Source of the DNA: Flavobacterium fluviale
GTDB lineage: Bacteria > Bacteroidota > Bacteroidia > Flavobacteriales > Flavobacteriaceae
Assembly: GCF_003312915.1 (NCBI RefSeq)
Contig: NZ_CP030261.1
Coordinates: 3,782,001 to 3,846,000 of the forward strand
Length of the DNA stretch: 64,000 nucleotides
Reading direction: 5' to 3'
Shown here: piece after piece, positions 18,522 through 27,747 of the stretch
How positions within the stretch are numbered: the first letter of the stretch is position 1
Layout of the letters: every line of letters begins with the position of its first letter
Program-made: the position numbers and the translations under genes
Notes under the pieces: model-generated
Database searches by the model: none
The model's input: the letters and a program-made list of their open reading frames with translations, nothing else
Told to the model about the DNA's origin: nothing

Positions 18522-20006
18522 TTATCGATTAATAGCTTCGATTTTTAAAGTCCAAGCTTCTTTTGCTGGAAGGTTATTTCTTAAACTTTCTGGAATAATT
18601 ACCTTAAATCCGTTTCCTTCTTTTGTCCATTTTAAAGAAGTTTTAGAACCTAACATGGTAATTTTTGTTCCTTTTTTAGGACTGATAGATTTTACTGTCA
18701 CTGCTGCTGGAATTTTGTCTTCTCCGTCTTTAGCTAAATAAAATGCGAATACATTACCCGCTTTATTTTGTGTAAAACAGATGTTTTCTTCTTTGTAAGG
18801 CTCGATTGGTTTTGTATTGTAAATCGCTGTACTGTTTACTTTCATCCAATCACCGTAAGCCTGCAATAAATCGTACGCCCCTTTATCCCATTCTCCTTCT
18901 GGACTTGGCGCAATGTTTAATAATAAGTTTCCGCCTTTTGCTACAATGTCAACTAACATGTGAATACCTTGTCTTCCAGTCATGTAAGTAGCACCTGGAG
19001 AATAAGACCATCCACCGCCTGCAGGAATACAAGATTCCCAAGGATAAGGCAAAGTCTTAGCAGGAACACGTCCTTCTGGAGTTAAGTAGTTTTGGTTTTT
19101 ACCATGAACCGCTCTATCTACAACGATCAAACCTGGTTGTTTCTGACGTGCTTTTACAACCAATTCGTCCATTTTTGGATCTTGATCTACCACTCTGTGT
19201 TTGATGAAACCGTTTTTAGATTCGTTTTCTGTAAACTTTTCATCGTAGTTTTCTTTGATGTTAACTTGGTCTCTTTTACGAACCCATCCTCCATCTAACC
19301 AAAGAATATCAACTTTACCATAATTAGTCAAAATTTCTAAAATCTGGTTATGTGTAAAGTCAACATATTTCTGCCATTTTTCTGGGTATAAAGACGGATC
19401 GTAGTTTACGTTTCTGTCGAATGGCGGAAAATAAGGATCCCAGTAGTTTTCATTATGCCAATCTGGCTTTGAGAAATAAGCTCCTGTAGAAATACCTTCG
19501 CCTCTAAATGAGTTGAAAATCTCTTTTAAAACATCTGCTTTTGGATTTGTATGGAAAGGAACATCTTTACTAGTTATCTTATAATCAGAATATTTAGTAT
19601 CATACATATTAAATCCGTCATGGTGTTTTGTAGTGAATACCATGTATTTCATCCCAGCATATTTCGCTGCTTTTGCCCATTTTTCTGGATCGAATTTTAC
19701 TGGATTAAATGTTTTTCTCAACCCTTCGTAATCTTTTATATAATCATTATAATTAGATGGATTACTTCCTTTTTTACGTTCACACCATCCGTAATCTTCA
19801 GGACAAATAGACCAAGATTCTACAATACCCCATTGGCTGTAAGTTCCCCAGTGCATTAGCAGACCAAATTTTTTGCCTTGCCATTCGTCTAAGTTTTTTA
19901 ATACTGCCGGATCTGTTTCTGGTACGTATCTTTCATCTTCATATATCGCCTGCGCGAATATCTGAGCTGAAAATAAAAGGGCGATAATGAATATTCCTCT
20001 TTTCAT
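18522..20006 (-). CDS. GH29 alpha-L-fucosidase (first copy)
   Basis: A 494-residue exported enzyme with a Sec signal ending AQIFAQ. The GH29 fold is shown by KFGLLMHWGTYSQWG, MKYMVFTTKHHDGFNMYDTKYSDY and the nucleophile D238 in ILWLDGGW. It is a compact enzyme without an added carbohydrate-binding module. The proximal active-site layout (HWG, HHDGF, WLDGG) fits the family, whose members remove alpha-linked L-fucose with retention. In this operon (GH35 53 bp upstream, GH92 11 bp downstream) it probably removes core or antenna fucose from N-glycans. Core fucose must go before glycosylasparaginase can act on some substrates. The exact linkage cannot be read from the sequence. Confidence 0.95.
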   Translation of the reverse strand: MKRGIFIIALLFSAQIFAQAIYEDERYVPETDPAVLKNLDEWQGKKFGLLMHWGTYSQWGIVESWSICPEDYGWCERKKGSNPSNYNDYIKDYEGLRKTFNPVKFDPEKWAKAAKYAGMKYMVFTTKHHDGFNMYDTKYSDYKITSKDVPFHTNPKADVLKEIFNSFRGEGISTGAYFSKPDWHNENYWDPYFPPFDRNVNYDPSLYPEKWQKYVDFTHNQILEILTNYGKVDILWLDGGWVRKRDQVNIKENYDEKFTENESKNGFIKHRVVDQDPKMDELVVKARQKQPGLIVVDRAVHGKNQNYLTPEGRVPAKTLPYPWESCIPAGGGWSYSPGATYMTGRQGIHMLVDIVAKGGNLLLNIAPSPEGEWDKGAYDLLQAYGDWMKVNSTAIYNTKPIEPYKEENICFTQNKAGNVFAFYLAKDGEDKIPAAVTVKSISPKKGTKITMLGSKTSLKWTKEGNGFKVIIPESLRNNLPAKEAWTLKIEAINR

Positions 20007-20059
20007 CTTTAATCTAATTTATAATTTATTATTCTTTGTTTTTAGTTTAATAGGTAATT

Positions 20060-21910
20060 CTAATTTAATTTTTCAAGTATAGGCTGATCTGTAAAAGTCA
20101 ATTCTGTTTTACTGTTTTCGTTAAGCTGCTCCAATACAACAATCTTATTCTCGCCTGCTTTCAACCAACAACCTGGTACATAAAGCGTTTGCTGTGGTCC
20201 AACTTTCCAGTAACGTCCAAGATTGTGTCCGTTAACAAATACAATTCCTTTTCCCCAACCTGTCATATCCAGAAAAGTATCGGCAGGTTTGTCTATGTTT
20301 ACAATAGATTCATATAAAACTGGGCGCCCTGGTTTTACCGTTTCGTTTTTAACAGCTGGAACTTCATTCATTGGCATTTTATACATTTCCCATCCGCCGC
20401 TAATTTCAAATTCATTTAAAAATACTGGAGTAATAATTCCTTTAGTATTATGTACGATTTCGGCGCCGTAGTTAATGCGACCCATATTTTCAACTAGAAT
20501 TTCTAAAATACCGTTAAAAGGAATGGTAACTGTCAACTCGTAGTTTTTGAAAACTCTATTCAACTCACCTGCTTTAACACCGTTTACATAAACTGTAGCA
20601 AAGTCTCTCAATCCTTCAATTTTTAATTTACCAGAAATGGGCTGCGTAAATCTTTTTCGATACAAAACATATCCATGTCCTTGACCTAATTTTTCAAATG
20701 TTAAAGGCTGGTCATTTACAACTGGTTTTTCTTTTTTTATCCAACTTAAAACATCCATGCTTGATTTGATAGCCTGATTAGGATATTTTGCAACGGGTAT
20801 TTTGGCTGGAATTGAGGCTAATTTTGTTTTAGAATACTTTTGCATTACTTCACGTATAGCCATATATTTTGGTGTTGCCCAACCTGCTTCGCTAATAGGA
20901 GCATCATAATCATAGCTTGTAATATCTGGCTGAATATCCATTTCTTCATTATAATTTGCCCCAGAGGTAAATCCAAAATTAGTACCGCCGTGTACCATAT
21001 AATAATTAAAAGAAACACCTGCATCAAGGTACTTTTTAGTTTGACTTGCAATCTCCTCAGATCCAATTTTAATAAATGGTTCTGCCCAATGATCCAACCA
21101 GCCAGAATAAAACTCTGCGACCATGTAAGGCCCTTGTCCGTTATGGTATTTATCAACCTGTTTTTTTAAATTATCTATATTTGATTCCCCATTTGCAGTC
21201 GGTAACGCGCCCTCTACCATACCACCTTCAAACAACCAAGCACCGTCAGAAGTAAAAAAAGGCTCTGGGAATCCTGTTTGTTTAAGTATATTGTAAATTG
21301 CAGTTTTGTAGGCTTTATGATCATCAGCACTAATATCGGTTCTTTGAGAAACATAAGACCCAAATTCATTTTCGGCCTGAACCATAATAATGGGTCCTCC
21401 TTGATTAGCAAAATGTCCTTTCACCTCTCCATACAAATGTTCTATATACGTTTTACAAGCGTTTAAAAATGCTTTGTTATTGGTACGAATTACTAAATCT
21501 GGATTATTTTGCAGCCACCAAGGGTATCCTCCAAATTCCCATTCGCCACATGCATACGGACCTGGTCTAAGAATTACATATAATCCTTCACTTTTAGCAA
21601 TACGTAAAAATTCTGACAGATCTCTATTTCCTGTTTTAAAATCCCATATACCTGGTGCTACTTCGTGATAATTCCAAAATACATAAGTAGCCACGGTATT
21701 CATTCCCATAGCTTTAAGCATTTGCAATCTATGTCTCCAATACTCTTTAGGAATACGTGCATAGTGCATTTCTCCCGAATGTATTTTAATTATTTTCCCG
21801 TCCTGCTGAAATTCTCCCTTAGATATAGAAAATCCTTTGGTTTGTGCCTTAGTAAAAAACGGCATCAAGCAAATCAATAATATCCCGATCTTAAATAGTA
21901 CCTTCTTCAT
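20060..21910 (-). CDS. GH35 beta-galactosidase
   Basis: A 616-residue exported enzyme with a Sec signal ending FFTKAQ. GH35 landmarks are KIHSGEMHYARIPKEYW, MNTVATYVFWNYHEVAPG, LRPGPYACGEWEFGGYPWWL, the acid/base E182 in VQAENEFGSY and the nucleophile E266 in MVAEFYSGW. C-terminal beta-sandwich domains include GRYWKVGPQQTLYVPGCWLK, usual for the family. GH35 enzymes release terminal beta-linked galactose. Beside a fucosidase, a hexosaminidase and mannosidases, it likely trims galactose from N-glycan antennae, for example the beta-1,3-galactose of plant Lewis-a caps (inference). It follows GH20 by 11 bp. Confidence 0.95.
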   Translation of the reverse strand: MKKVLFKIGILLICLMPFFTKAQTKGFSISKGEFQQDGKIIKIHSGEMHYARIPKEYWRHRLQMLKAMGMNTVATYVFWNYHEVAPGIWDFKTGNRDLSEFLRIAKSEGLYVILRPGPYACGEWEFGGYPWWLQNNPDLVIRTNNKAFLNACKTYIEHLYGEVKGHFANQGGPIIMVQAENEFGSYVSQRTDISADDHKAYKTAIYNILKQTGFPEPFFTSDGAWLFEGGMVEGALPTANGESNIDNLKKQVDKYHNGQGPYMVAEFYSGWLDHWAEPFIKIGSEEIASQTKKYLDAGVSFNYYMVHGGTNFGFTSGANYNEEMDIQPDITSYDYDAPISEAGWATPKYMAIREVMQKYSKTKLASIPAKIPVAKYPNQAIKSSMDVLSWIKKEKPVVNDQPLTFEKLGQGHGYVLYRKRFTQPISGKLKIEGLRDFATVYVNGVKAGELNRVFKNYELTVTIPFNGILEILVENMGRINYGAEIVHNTKGIITPVFLNEFEISGGWEMYKMPMNEVPAVKNETVKPGRPVLYESIVNIDKPADTFLDMTGWGKGIVFVNGHNLGRYWKVGPQQTLYVPGCWLKAGENKIVVLEQLNENSKTELTFTDQPILEKLN

Positions 21911-21921
21911 TTTTTTAATAT

Positions 21922-24234
21922 TTAATCAATTAAAATTTCATCGACAAACAACCAAGAGCTTTCTCCTTTTGGACTTTTCTTTAAGTTGCCTGCAATAACT
22001 TTCACAAAACGTGCATTTTGTTTTTGGAAATTGATTTGGAAATCTTTCAATTCTGGAACAGCATTTACCGCATAAGGACGCATAATTTTCCCTACCTGAG
22101 TGTATTTAACTCCATCTGTAGAAATCAACACTTTCACTTGAATTGGGAAATTAACTCCTGCTCCTTGACTTTCTAAAGCGCCAACTTTTACTTGCTCGAT
22201 ACTTTCTACTTTTTCTAAGTCGATAACCAATTCCATATCGTTAACTAACCAAGCCTGCCATTGTCCGTCATGGAAATTTTTACTTCCTCTGATCGTGTTT
22301 ACCATTGTATTGGCATCGCCTTTATAATTCGAATTGTAAGGGGTCAAGTATTTCACTTTTTTCGAAAATGCTTTATGGAAAACAATCGTATCTGTATATG
22401 TTTTTCCAACTGGCTTTTCATCTTGGAATAAAGAAGCTTTTAAAACCGTTGTTTCTTTTATTGCAATTGGGCTTGTATATTTTATAGCATGGTGATCAAT
22501 GGTCTGGTTTCCTAAAACATAACGAATGTCTGGATTAGGAAACTCGTTTTTTAATTCAACTTTGATTTGTTTATTAGCTAAATCTGCTGTAGAAGAAGCC
22601 GTTACCAAATAAGCACTTTTCGCATAATTAATTCCTAAATAATCGTAACGTTTTAATAAAGAGAATAATCTCGTTGTAAAATCATTCCAATTGCGTTTCT
22701 CTTTCGGGCTCCATAAAGTTTCTGATAACGCCGCTAATCTTGGGAAAATCATGTATTCGGAATCTTTTGGCAGCGCTAAATGTTCTGCCCACAAATTTGC
22801 TTGTCCTCCTAAAACATGTGCTGCTTCCTGAGGTGTCATTGTTGAAACTACAGGATCAAATTTGTACACTTCACTTAACGGATTATAAGCGTCAAAAGCT
22901 AAAGGTTCTTCGTTTTGCGGACCTTGATAAAAGTTGAAATAACAAGGAGATTCTGGTGTCATAATTACGTCATGACCTTGATCTGCCGCTTCGATTCCGC
23001 CTTTCATTCCTCTCCAGCTCATTACCGTTGCATCTGGAGCCAAACCGCCTTCTAAAATTTCATCCCATCCGATAACTCTTTTACCTTTTGAGTTGATGTA
23101 TTTTTCCATACGTTTTACAAAGTAGCTTTGTAATTCGTTGACATCTTTTAATTTCTCGTCTTTGATTCTTTTTTGGCAATGCGGACATTTAGCCCAATTG
23201 GTTTTCGTCGCCTCATCGCCACCAATGTGAATATATTTTGAAGGGAAAATCGTGATTACTTCATCAATTACATTTTGCAAAAATTCAAATGTAGTTTCTT
23301 TTCCTGCACAATAGATATCAGTCAAAGGCCAAACTCCGCCTGACGGAACACCAATTCTCTGATTAAAGCAAGCCAATTCAGGATAAGCTGCAATGGCACT
23401 GCTTACGTGCGCCGGCATTTCGATTTCAGGAATAATTTCAATTCCTTTTGTCGAAGCATATTTTACAATTTCTCTTAATTCATCTTGTGTAAAGAAGCCT
23501 CCGTACGTTCCTTTCTCGTCAGGATTTGTTGTTAATCTCGCATTCCAGCTAGTGTTTTCTTGATCAACTCTCCAAGCTCCAACTTCAGTTAGTTTTGGAT
23601 ATTTTTTAATTTCAATTCTCCAGCCTTGATCATCAACCAAATGCAAATGTAAAACGTTCATTTTGTGCATCGCCAAACGATCGATTGTTGCCAAAATGTA
23701 ATTTTTATCGAAGAAATGACGTGATAAATCCAACATTAAACCTCTCCATTTAAAACGTGGTTCGTCGTTAATCGTTAAGCTTGGAATCTGCCACTTTGCA
23801 GAAGTGATTGCATATTTGCTTTCAATCGCTTCAGGAAGTAATTGTCTAACACTTTCTAATCCATATAGAAAACCAACATTTCCTTTTGCAGAAATAACAA
23901 TACTCGTCGGATTTACATCTAAAACGTATGCTTCATTTTTTAAATTAGGATCTACTTTAAACTGCACAAAATTGCTTACCGGAGCTTTAGTTGTCGTTTC
24001 TGGTTTCCATCCCGCAGCCACTTCAAATTTAGAAGCTAAAGCATTTGCTGCATCTCTTTGGAAATCGCCGTTTACTACAAACTTGGTATCTTTTGTAAAT
24101 TCAAAAACACCAGTTTTAATAAGAGTCTGACTCGGTTTCGGAATAATGTTAATATCACTTTCTGTATAAACTTTCTGCGCATGAGCCGAGAAAATTGAAG
24201 TGATTAGGGTTAATAGGAATAATAATTTTTTCAT
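21922..24234 (-). CDS. GH20 beta-N-acetylhexosaminidase
   Basis: A 770-residue exported enzyme with a Sec signal ending FSAHAQ. It has a GH20b N-terminal domain, then a TIM barrel with LMLDLSRHFFDKNYILATID, MNVLHLHLVDDQGWRIEIKKYP and the catalytic pair D340-E341 in HIGGDEATKTNW. This pair supports substrate-assisted catalysis through the 2-acetamido group. The last ~230 residues hold a chitobiase-type C-terminal domain and a discoidin-like carbohydrate-binding module (KVESIEQVKVGAL, NARFVKVIAGNL). It removes terminal beta-GlcNAc or GalNAc, here probably from N-glycan antennae. It heads the GH20-GH35-GH29-GH92-GH3 group. A 232-bp gap with a 104-bp repeat separates it from glycosylasparaginase. 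Confidence 0.95.
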   Translation of the reverse strand: MKKLLFLLTLITSIFSAHAQKVYTESDINIIPKPSQTLIKTGVFEFTKDTKFVVNGDFQRDAANALASKFEVAAGWKPETTTKAPVSNFVQFKVDPNLKNEAYVLDVNPTSIVISAKGNVGFLYGLESVRQLLPEAIESKYAITSAKWQIPSLTINDEPRFKWRGLMLDLSRHFFDKNYILATIDRLAMHKMNVLHLHLVDDQGWRIEIKKYPKLTEVGAWRVDQENTSWNARLTTNPDEKGTYGGFFTQDELREIVKYASTKGIEIIPEIEMPAHVSSAIAAYPELACFNQRIGVPSGGVWPLTDIYCAGKETTFEFLQNVIDEVITIFPSKYIHIGGDEATKTNWAKCPHCQKRIKDEKLKDVNELQSYFVKRMEKYINSKGKRVIGWDEILEGGLAPDATVMSWRGMKGGIEAADQGHDVIMTPESPCYFNFYQGPQNEEPLAFDAYNPLSEVYKFDPVVSTMTPQEAAHVLGGQANLWAEHLALPKDSEYMIFPRLAALSETLWSPKEKRNWNDFTTRLFSLLKRYDYLGINYAKSAYLVTASSTADLANKQIKVELKNEFPNPDIRYVLGNQTIDHHAIKYTSPIAIKETTVLKASLFQDEKPVGKTYTDTIVFHKAFSKKVKYLTPYNSNYKGDANTMVNTIRGSKNFHDGQWQAWLVNDMELVIDLEKVESIEQVKVGALESQGAGVNFPIQVKVLISTDGVKYTQVGKIMRPYAVNAVPELKDFQINFQKQNARFVKVIAGNLKKSPKGESSWLFVDEILID

Positions 24235-24304
24235 TCTTTGTTTTTTGGTTTCTCTACTTAATTTCCTATTGAAACAAGAAGAGAGATAGTTTTTTTAGTT
24301 TAGT

Positions 24305-24408
24305 TTGTCATTTCGACTGAAAGGAGAAATCACACTAGAAACTCCTCACAGAATGTCGCCAATCTTTGTCGAATCCCAAGTGCGATTCCTCGTTCCTCGG
24401 AATGACAA
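24305..24408. repeat. 104-bp palindromic intergenic repeat, copy 1
   Basis: It begins TTGTCATTTCGAC and ends GGAATGACAA, matching the other copies at both ends and in the middle (CCAATCTTTGTCGA). The right arm ends CCTCGTTCCTCGGAATG rather than as a perfect complement, so it belongs with copy 3 in a diverged subgroup. It lies between the GH20 and glycosylasparaginase genes. Confidence 0.85.
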
Positions 24409-24466
24409 ACTGTTGTGTAAAATTTTGTCAAAGTTTGAAACTTTGACTAAGTTCTAAACTTGACAA

Positions 24467-25489
24467 TTATTTATCCCAAGACATTTTAAATTTCGCATCT
24501 TCCATTCTGTGACCTTTTACATCATCAGAAACGGCGAAATTAAATCCAGATCTTAGACTATAACCCGCATATTCTCCGTTTTTATTCAAAGCAATAAAAC
24601 CAACTTGCAGGTATTCCATGTCTTTGTGGTTTTTATGTTTGTTGTAAATACGTTCTGTAATTTCTTTACAAGCATCGTAAGGCGATTTTCCCTGGCGCAT
24701 TAGTTCTACAACCATTGCACTTCCTGCAGTTCTAATTACGGCTTCGCCTAAACCAGTTGCTGCTGCCGCTCCTACTTCGTTATCCAAGAAAAGACCCGCG
24801 CCGATTATTGGGGAGTCACCGACGCGTCCGTGCATTTTCCAAGCTGCACCGCTCGTGGTACATCCGCCAGAAAGATTGCCTTCTTGGTCTAACATTAGCA
24901 TACTGATGGTATCGTGATTTTCTATATTAATAACTGGTTTGTATTTAGAATCTTCCAGCCATTTTTTCCAGTCTTTCTCAGATTCTGGAGTCAATAAATT
25001 TTCTTCTTTAAAACCTTCAGACAAGGCAAATTGCAATGCTCCCTGCCCCGCCAACATTACGTGAGGCGTATTTTGCAATACTCTTTTCGCAACAGAAATG
25101 GGGTGTTTGATTCCTTGCAGAAAGCAAACAGAACCGCAGTTGCTGTTATGATCCATGATACAGGCATCAAGAGTAACTTTTCCTTCGCGGTCTGGATATC
25201 CTCCATAACCCACACTGCGAACAGTCGGATCGGCTTCAGGTATTTTCATTCCGGCTTCGATGGCATCTAAAGCTGATTTTCCTTCTTTTAGGTTTTTCCA
25301 AGATTCTTTATTAGCAGGCAGACCATGATTCCATGTCGAGATGATGATCGGTTTAGTCTGTTTTTTTTCTTTTAATTCAGCTTCTGGTTCATTTTCGTGA
25401 TTTGCAGCAAATCCGCTTACGCCCAAAACAGAACTTATGGCTAAAGTGCCTAACGTTGTTTTCTTGATAAAATCTCTTCTATTTGACAT
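24467..25489 (-). CDS. N4-(beta-N-acetylglucosaminyl)-L-asparaginase (glycosylasparaginase)
   Basis: A 340-residue Ntn-hydrolase. The precursor should cut itself at D193-T194 (NHDTISML), freeing T194 as the nucleophile. Other family segments are PTVRSVGYGGYPDREGKVTLDACIMD (split over the alpha chain), RVGDSPIIGAGLFLDNEVGAAAATGLGE and RTAGSAMVVELMRQGKSPYDA. It cleaves the GlcNAc-Asn amide after the peptide has been degraded, the last step of N-glycoprotein breakdown. The enzyme from the related Elizabethkingia meningoseptica is a classic model. The N-terminus NRRDFIKK followed by a hydrophobic stretch is a twin-arginine-type signal, suggesting folded export to the periplasm. It lies between GHL10 (90 bp) and GH20 genes. 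Confidence 0.95.
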   Translation of the reverse strand: MSNRRDFIKKTTLGTLAISSVLGVSGFAANHENEPEAELKEKKQTKPIIISTWNHGLPANKESWKNLKEGKSALDAIEAGMKIPEADPTVRSVGYGGYPDREGKVTLDACIMDHNSNCGSVCFLQGIKHPISVAKRVLQNTPHVMLAGQGALQFALSEGFKEENLLTPESEKDWKKWLEDSKYKPVINIENHDTISMLMLDQEGNLSGGCTTSGAAWKMHGRVGDSPIIGAGLFLDNEVGAAAATGLGEAVIRTAGSAMVVELMRQGKSPYDACKEITERIYNKHKNHKDMEYLQVGFIALNKNGEYAGYSLRSGFNFAVSDDVKGHRMEDAKFKMSWDK

Positions 25490-25579
25490 GTGGTTTATTT
25501 TTGGTTCAACATTCAGAAATAAAATTGTTCTTCCTGCTGCAATTTACTTCGTAAAAAATTTTAATCCGAGTAAAATCGA

Positions 25580-26698
25580 CTATAAGCTTGCTTTTACTGC
25601 TTTTATCGTCTTTAAATTACTGTCTGATAAAGCATTTCCGTCAAAAAATGAAACTCCTGCAGCACCATTTTTCTTCGCTTGAAGAATCGCTTCTTTCAAT
25701 TCGGCATCCGATTTTAATCCTGGAATGTAGATTCCTGTATTTACTTTAGTCGATTTTCCATCTAAATCTGCTACGCCTTGTTTGGTTGCGTAACCTACCC
25801 AGTCAATTTCTTCATCGTAAAAACTATGATAAATCATTGGATACACTTCGTCAATATTCCATTTATCCCAACGCTGGCGCACCATATGATCTGCCATTTC
25901 TGGATAAGGGAACACTGCTGCTGTTAATTTTTTATTGTGTTTGTGAACAATTTTATATGCATCATCGACAACAGCTTTTACAGCATTTAATCTGAAGTTT
26001 TTCCACTCCATATCGATAGAAGTGTTATGGCTGTTTTTTGGATTTTTATGATGTTCTTTTTCGAATTTGCTTACGCAGGCATCACAATAACAGAAATCGA
26101 ATTGTGGTAATTCTGTATCTTGAACCAAGTTGTATTTTGGTAATAAACTGATTGGCAAAAAGATATCTGGGAAACGAATGTAATCTAAATGTACACTTTC
26201 GATTCCTTCTACTTTTGCCAAACCTTCAACCAAGCCTAAAACGTGGTTTCTAGATTCTTCTTTAGTCGGACAAAGCCATTGGTAATAATCTACATACGGA
26301 CGATTATCAAAACAAGATTTTCCTTCTTTGCTAACTTGGTACCAATCTGGGTGTTGTAACGCTACAGAATCATTCGGGCGGTTCATTGCCATGATCCAAG
26401 CGTGCACTTTTAGACCTTCTTTTTTAGCTAATGGAACTAATCTTCCTAAAAGTTTTGGATCTGTATTCGTATTAATTAAAACTTCATCGATTCCGCCGTC
26501 TTTGTATTTTTTGAATTCTTTAGAATAATCTACATCCGATTTTTTAGCGTCAGCAGTTGTCCAAACTCCAAAAATGAATTTTCCGTTTTCGACGTCTTTA
26601 TTCTGTTTTTGTCCGCAAGAGAATAAACTCAGCGAAAGCGCTAATACTAAAATTTTTGATAGTTTTTGAATGCTATTCGTTCGTAATAATTTTACCAT
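25580..26698 (-). CDS. GHL10-like TIM-barrel lipoprotein (putative glycoside hydrolase)
   Basis: A 372-residue lipoprotein with lipobox SLFSCGQ. The body resembles the GHL10/DUF187 glycoside-hydrolase-like barrel: FIFGVWTTAD, EGLKVHAWIMAMNRP, WLCPTKEESRNHVLGLVEGL, the strand SVHLDYIRFPD, which carries the likely catalytic aspartate, and WNIDEVYPMIYHSFYDE. A CYCDAC motif at about residue 202 may bind a metal or form disulphides. No activity is established for close relatives that I know of. It overlaps the end of the CBM9-like gene by 26 bp, so the two are probably translationally coupled and may work on the same glycan. Confidence 0.75.
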   Translation of the reverse strand: MVKLLRTNSIQKLSKILVLALSLSLFSCGQKQNKDVENGKFIFGVWTTADAKKSDVDYSKEFKKYKDGGIDEVLINTNTDPKLLGRLVPLAKKEGLKVHAWIMAMNRPNDSVALQHPDWYQVSKEGKSCFDNRPYVDYYQWLCPTKEESRNHVLGLVEGLAKVEGIESVHLDYIRFPDIFLPISLLPKYNLVQDTELPQFDFCYCDACVSKFEKEHHKNPKNSHNTSIDMEWKNFRLNAVKAVVDDAYKIVHKHNKKLTAAVFPYPEMADHMVRQRWDKWNIDEVYPMIYHSFYDEEIDWVGYATKQGVADLDGKSTKVNTGIYIPGLKSDAELKEAILQAKKNGAAGVSFFDGNALSDSNLKTIKAVKASL

Positions 26699-27743
26699 CT
26701 TCTTTAATTATTAAGGTTTTGTTTGAAAAAGGACTCTTTACCAAGATATTAAATCCTGATGAATGATTTTCTAAAACTGGTTTTAAGGTCTTTCCGTCAA
26801 CAACAATATTTTTTTTACTGATATTCTGAAGGGATTTTGCCCAGGTTTTATTCTTTTCAAAATATCTTTTTTGAGCTCTGTATAAAGTATACAATTCCCA
26901 TTTTACTTTTTCTTGCTGCGGAATTACAAATTTATCCTCGCTTTCTCTTGAAGAAAAGTATACATAAGCCCATTTTTCGGGCTCATGCATATTGATGACT
27001 CCCATAGGCGACCAAACCCAATTGTATTCTGGGAGAAACTTTCCTTCTGTATCTTTTTTTCGTTCGTACTTTCCGTCAACAACAGAATGCTGCCAATTTA
27101 CTCTTGAGAAATTAACTTTCCAAAATTTATCTTTCGGAACTATATTCTCATGATAAGATGTTTTATAAACCGACCATGGAATGGCAATTTCTAATGTCCA
27201 GCCTTTATCAATATCTGATGCATTGTTTAAAGTTCCGTCTACTTTTACAGCCGATTTTAAACCATCGATATTCCAGTCGTTTAAAACCGTATTTTTTTCG
27301 CGGTAGGGTTTATTGATAAATAAATCCCAAGCGGTGTTTAATGCATTTATTTCTAATTCATAATAATTGTGAGTATCATTATCTGGATCAATAAAAACCT
27401 CAAAATCATTATTATAGAAAATAATAGTATCCCGTTGTCTAAGATTTGCCCAAACATGAGGCTCTTCCATCTTAGCCAGAATATAGTAGTAATTATCGTC
27501 CCAGAGCATTTTAACCTGAGTTTTGTATTTTGGAGTTTCAACACCTTCTATGTCGACAAAAGGTGTTGTCCAAGATGTTTTTTCCCAAGCTTTGTCTGCT
27601 CCATCGCCGTCGATAGTAATTTCGCTTGAAGTTTTATACGCAATATAACTTTTTGGTGTAACCTCTTTTTCAGATTGTGCATAACCCATCAGCGAAAAAA
27701 AAGTAACGGCTAGGGACAATAATTTACCTCTACTATGCATCAT
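26673..27743 (-). CDS. Secreted CBM9-like carbohydrate-binding protein
   Basis: A 356-residue exported protein with a Sec signal ending LMGYAQ. Residues about 30-235 match the family 9 carbohydrate-binding-module-like fold: ITIDGDGADKAWEKTSWTTPF, KMLWDDNYYYILAKMEEPHVW, FYNNDFEVFIDPDNDTHNYYELEINALN and GWTLEIAIPW. Free-standing proteins of this type are frequent in PULs and usually lack a proven enzymatic role. It is packed between GH130 (4 bp) and the GHL10-like gene (26-bp overlap), so it belongs to the same operon. A glycan-binding or accessory part in the periplasm or on the surface is likely, but a hydrolytic role in the unassigned C-terminal ~120 residues is not excluded. Confidence 0.8.
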   Translation of the reverse strand: MMHSRGKLLSLAVTFFSLMGYAQSEKEVTPKSYIAYKTSSEITIDGDGADKAWEKTSWTTPFVDIEGVETPKYKTQVKMLWDDNYYYILAKMEEPHVWANLRQRDTIIFYNNDFEVFIDPDNDTHNYYELEINALNTAWDLFINKPYREKNTVLNDWNIDGLKSAVKVDGTLNNASDIDKGWTLEIAIPWSVYKTSYHENIVPKDKFWKVNFSRVNWQHSVVDGKYERKKDTEGKFLPEYNWVWSPMGVINMHEPEKWAYVYFSSRESEDKFVIPQQEKVKWELYTLYRAQKRYFEKNKTWAKSLQNISKKNIVVDGKTLKPVLENHSSGFNILVKSPFSNKTLIIKEDGKIITNE

Positions 27744-27747
27744 TATA

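Noticed and set aside
20840..21169. Open frames of 100 or more codons on both strands inside the GH35 gene
   Set aside because: They lie wholly within a gene with full catalytic motifs and lack any family resemblance; they are shadow frames.
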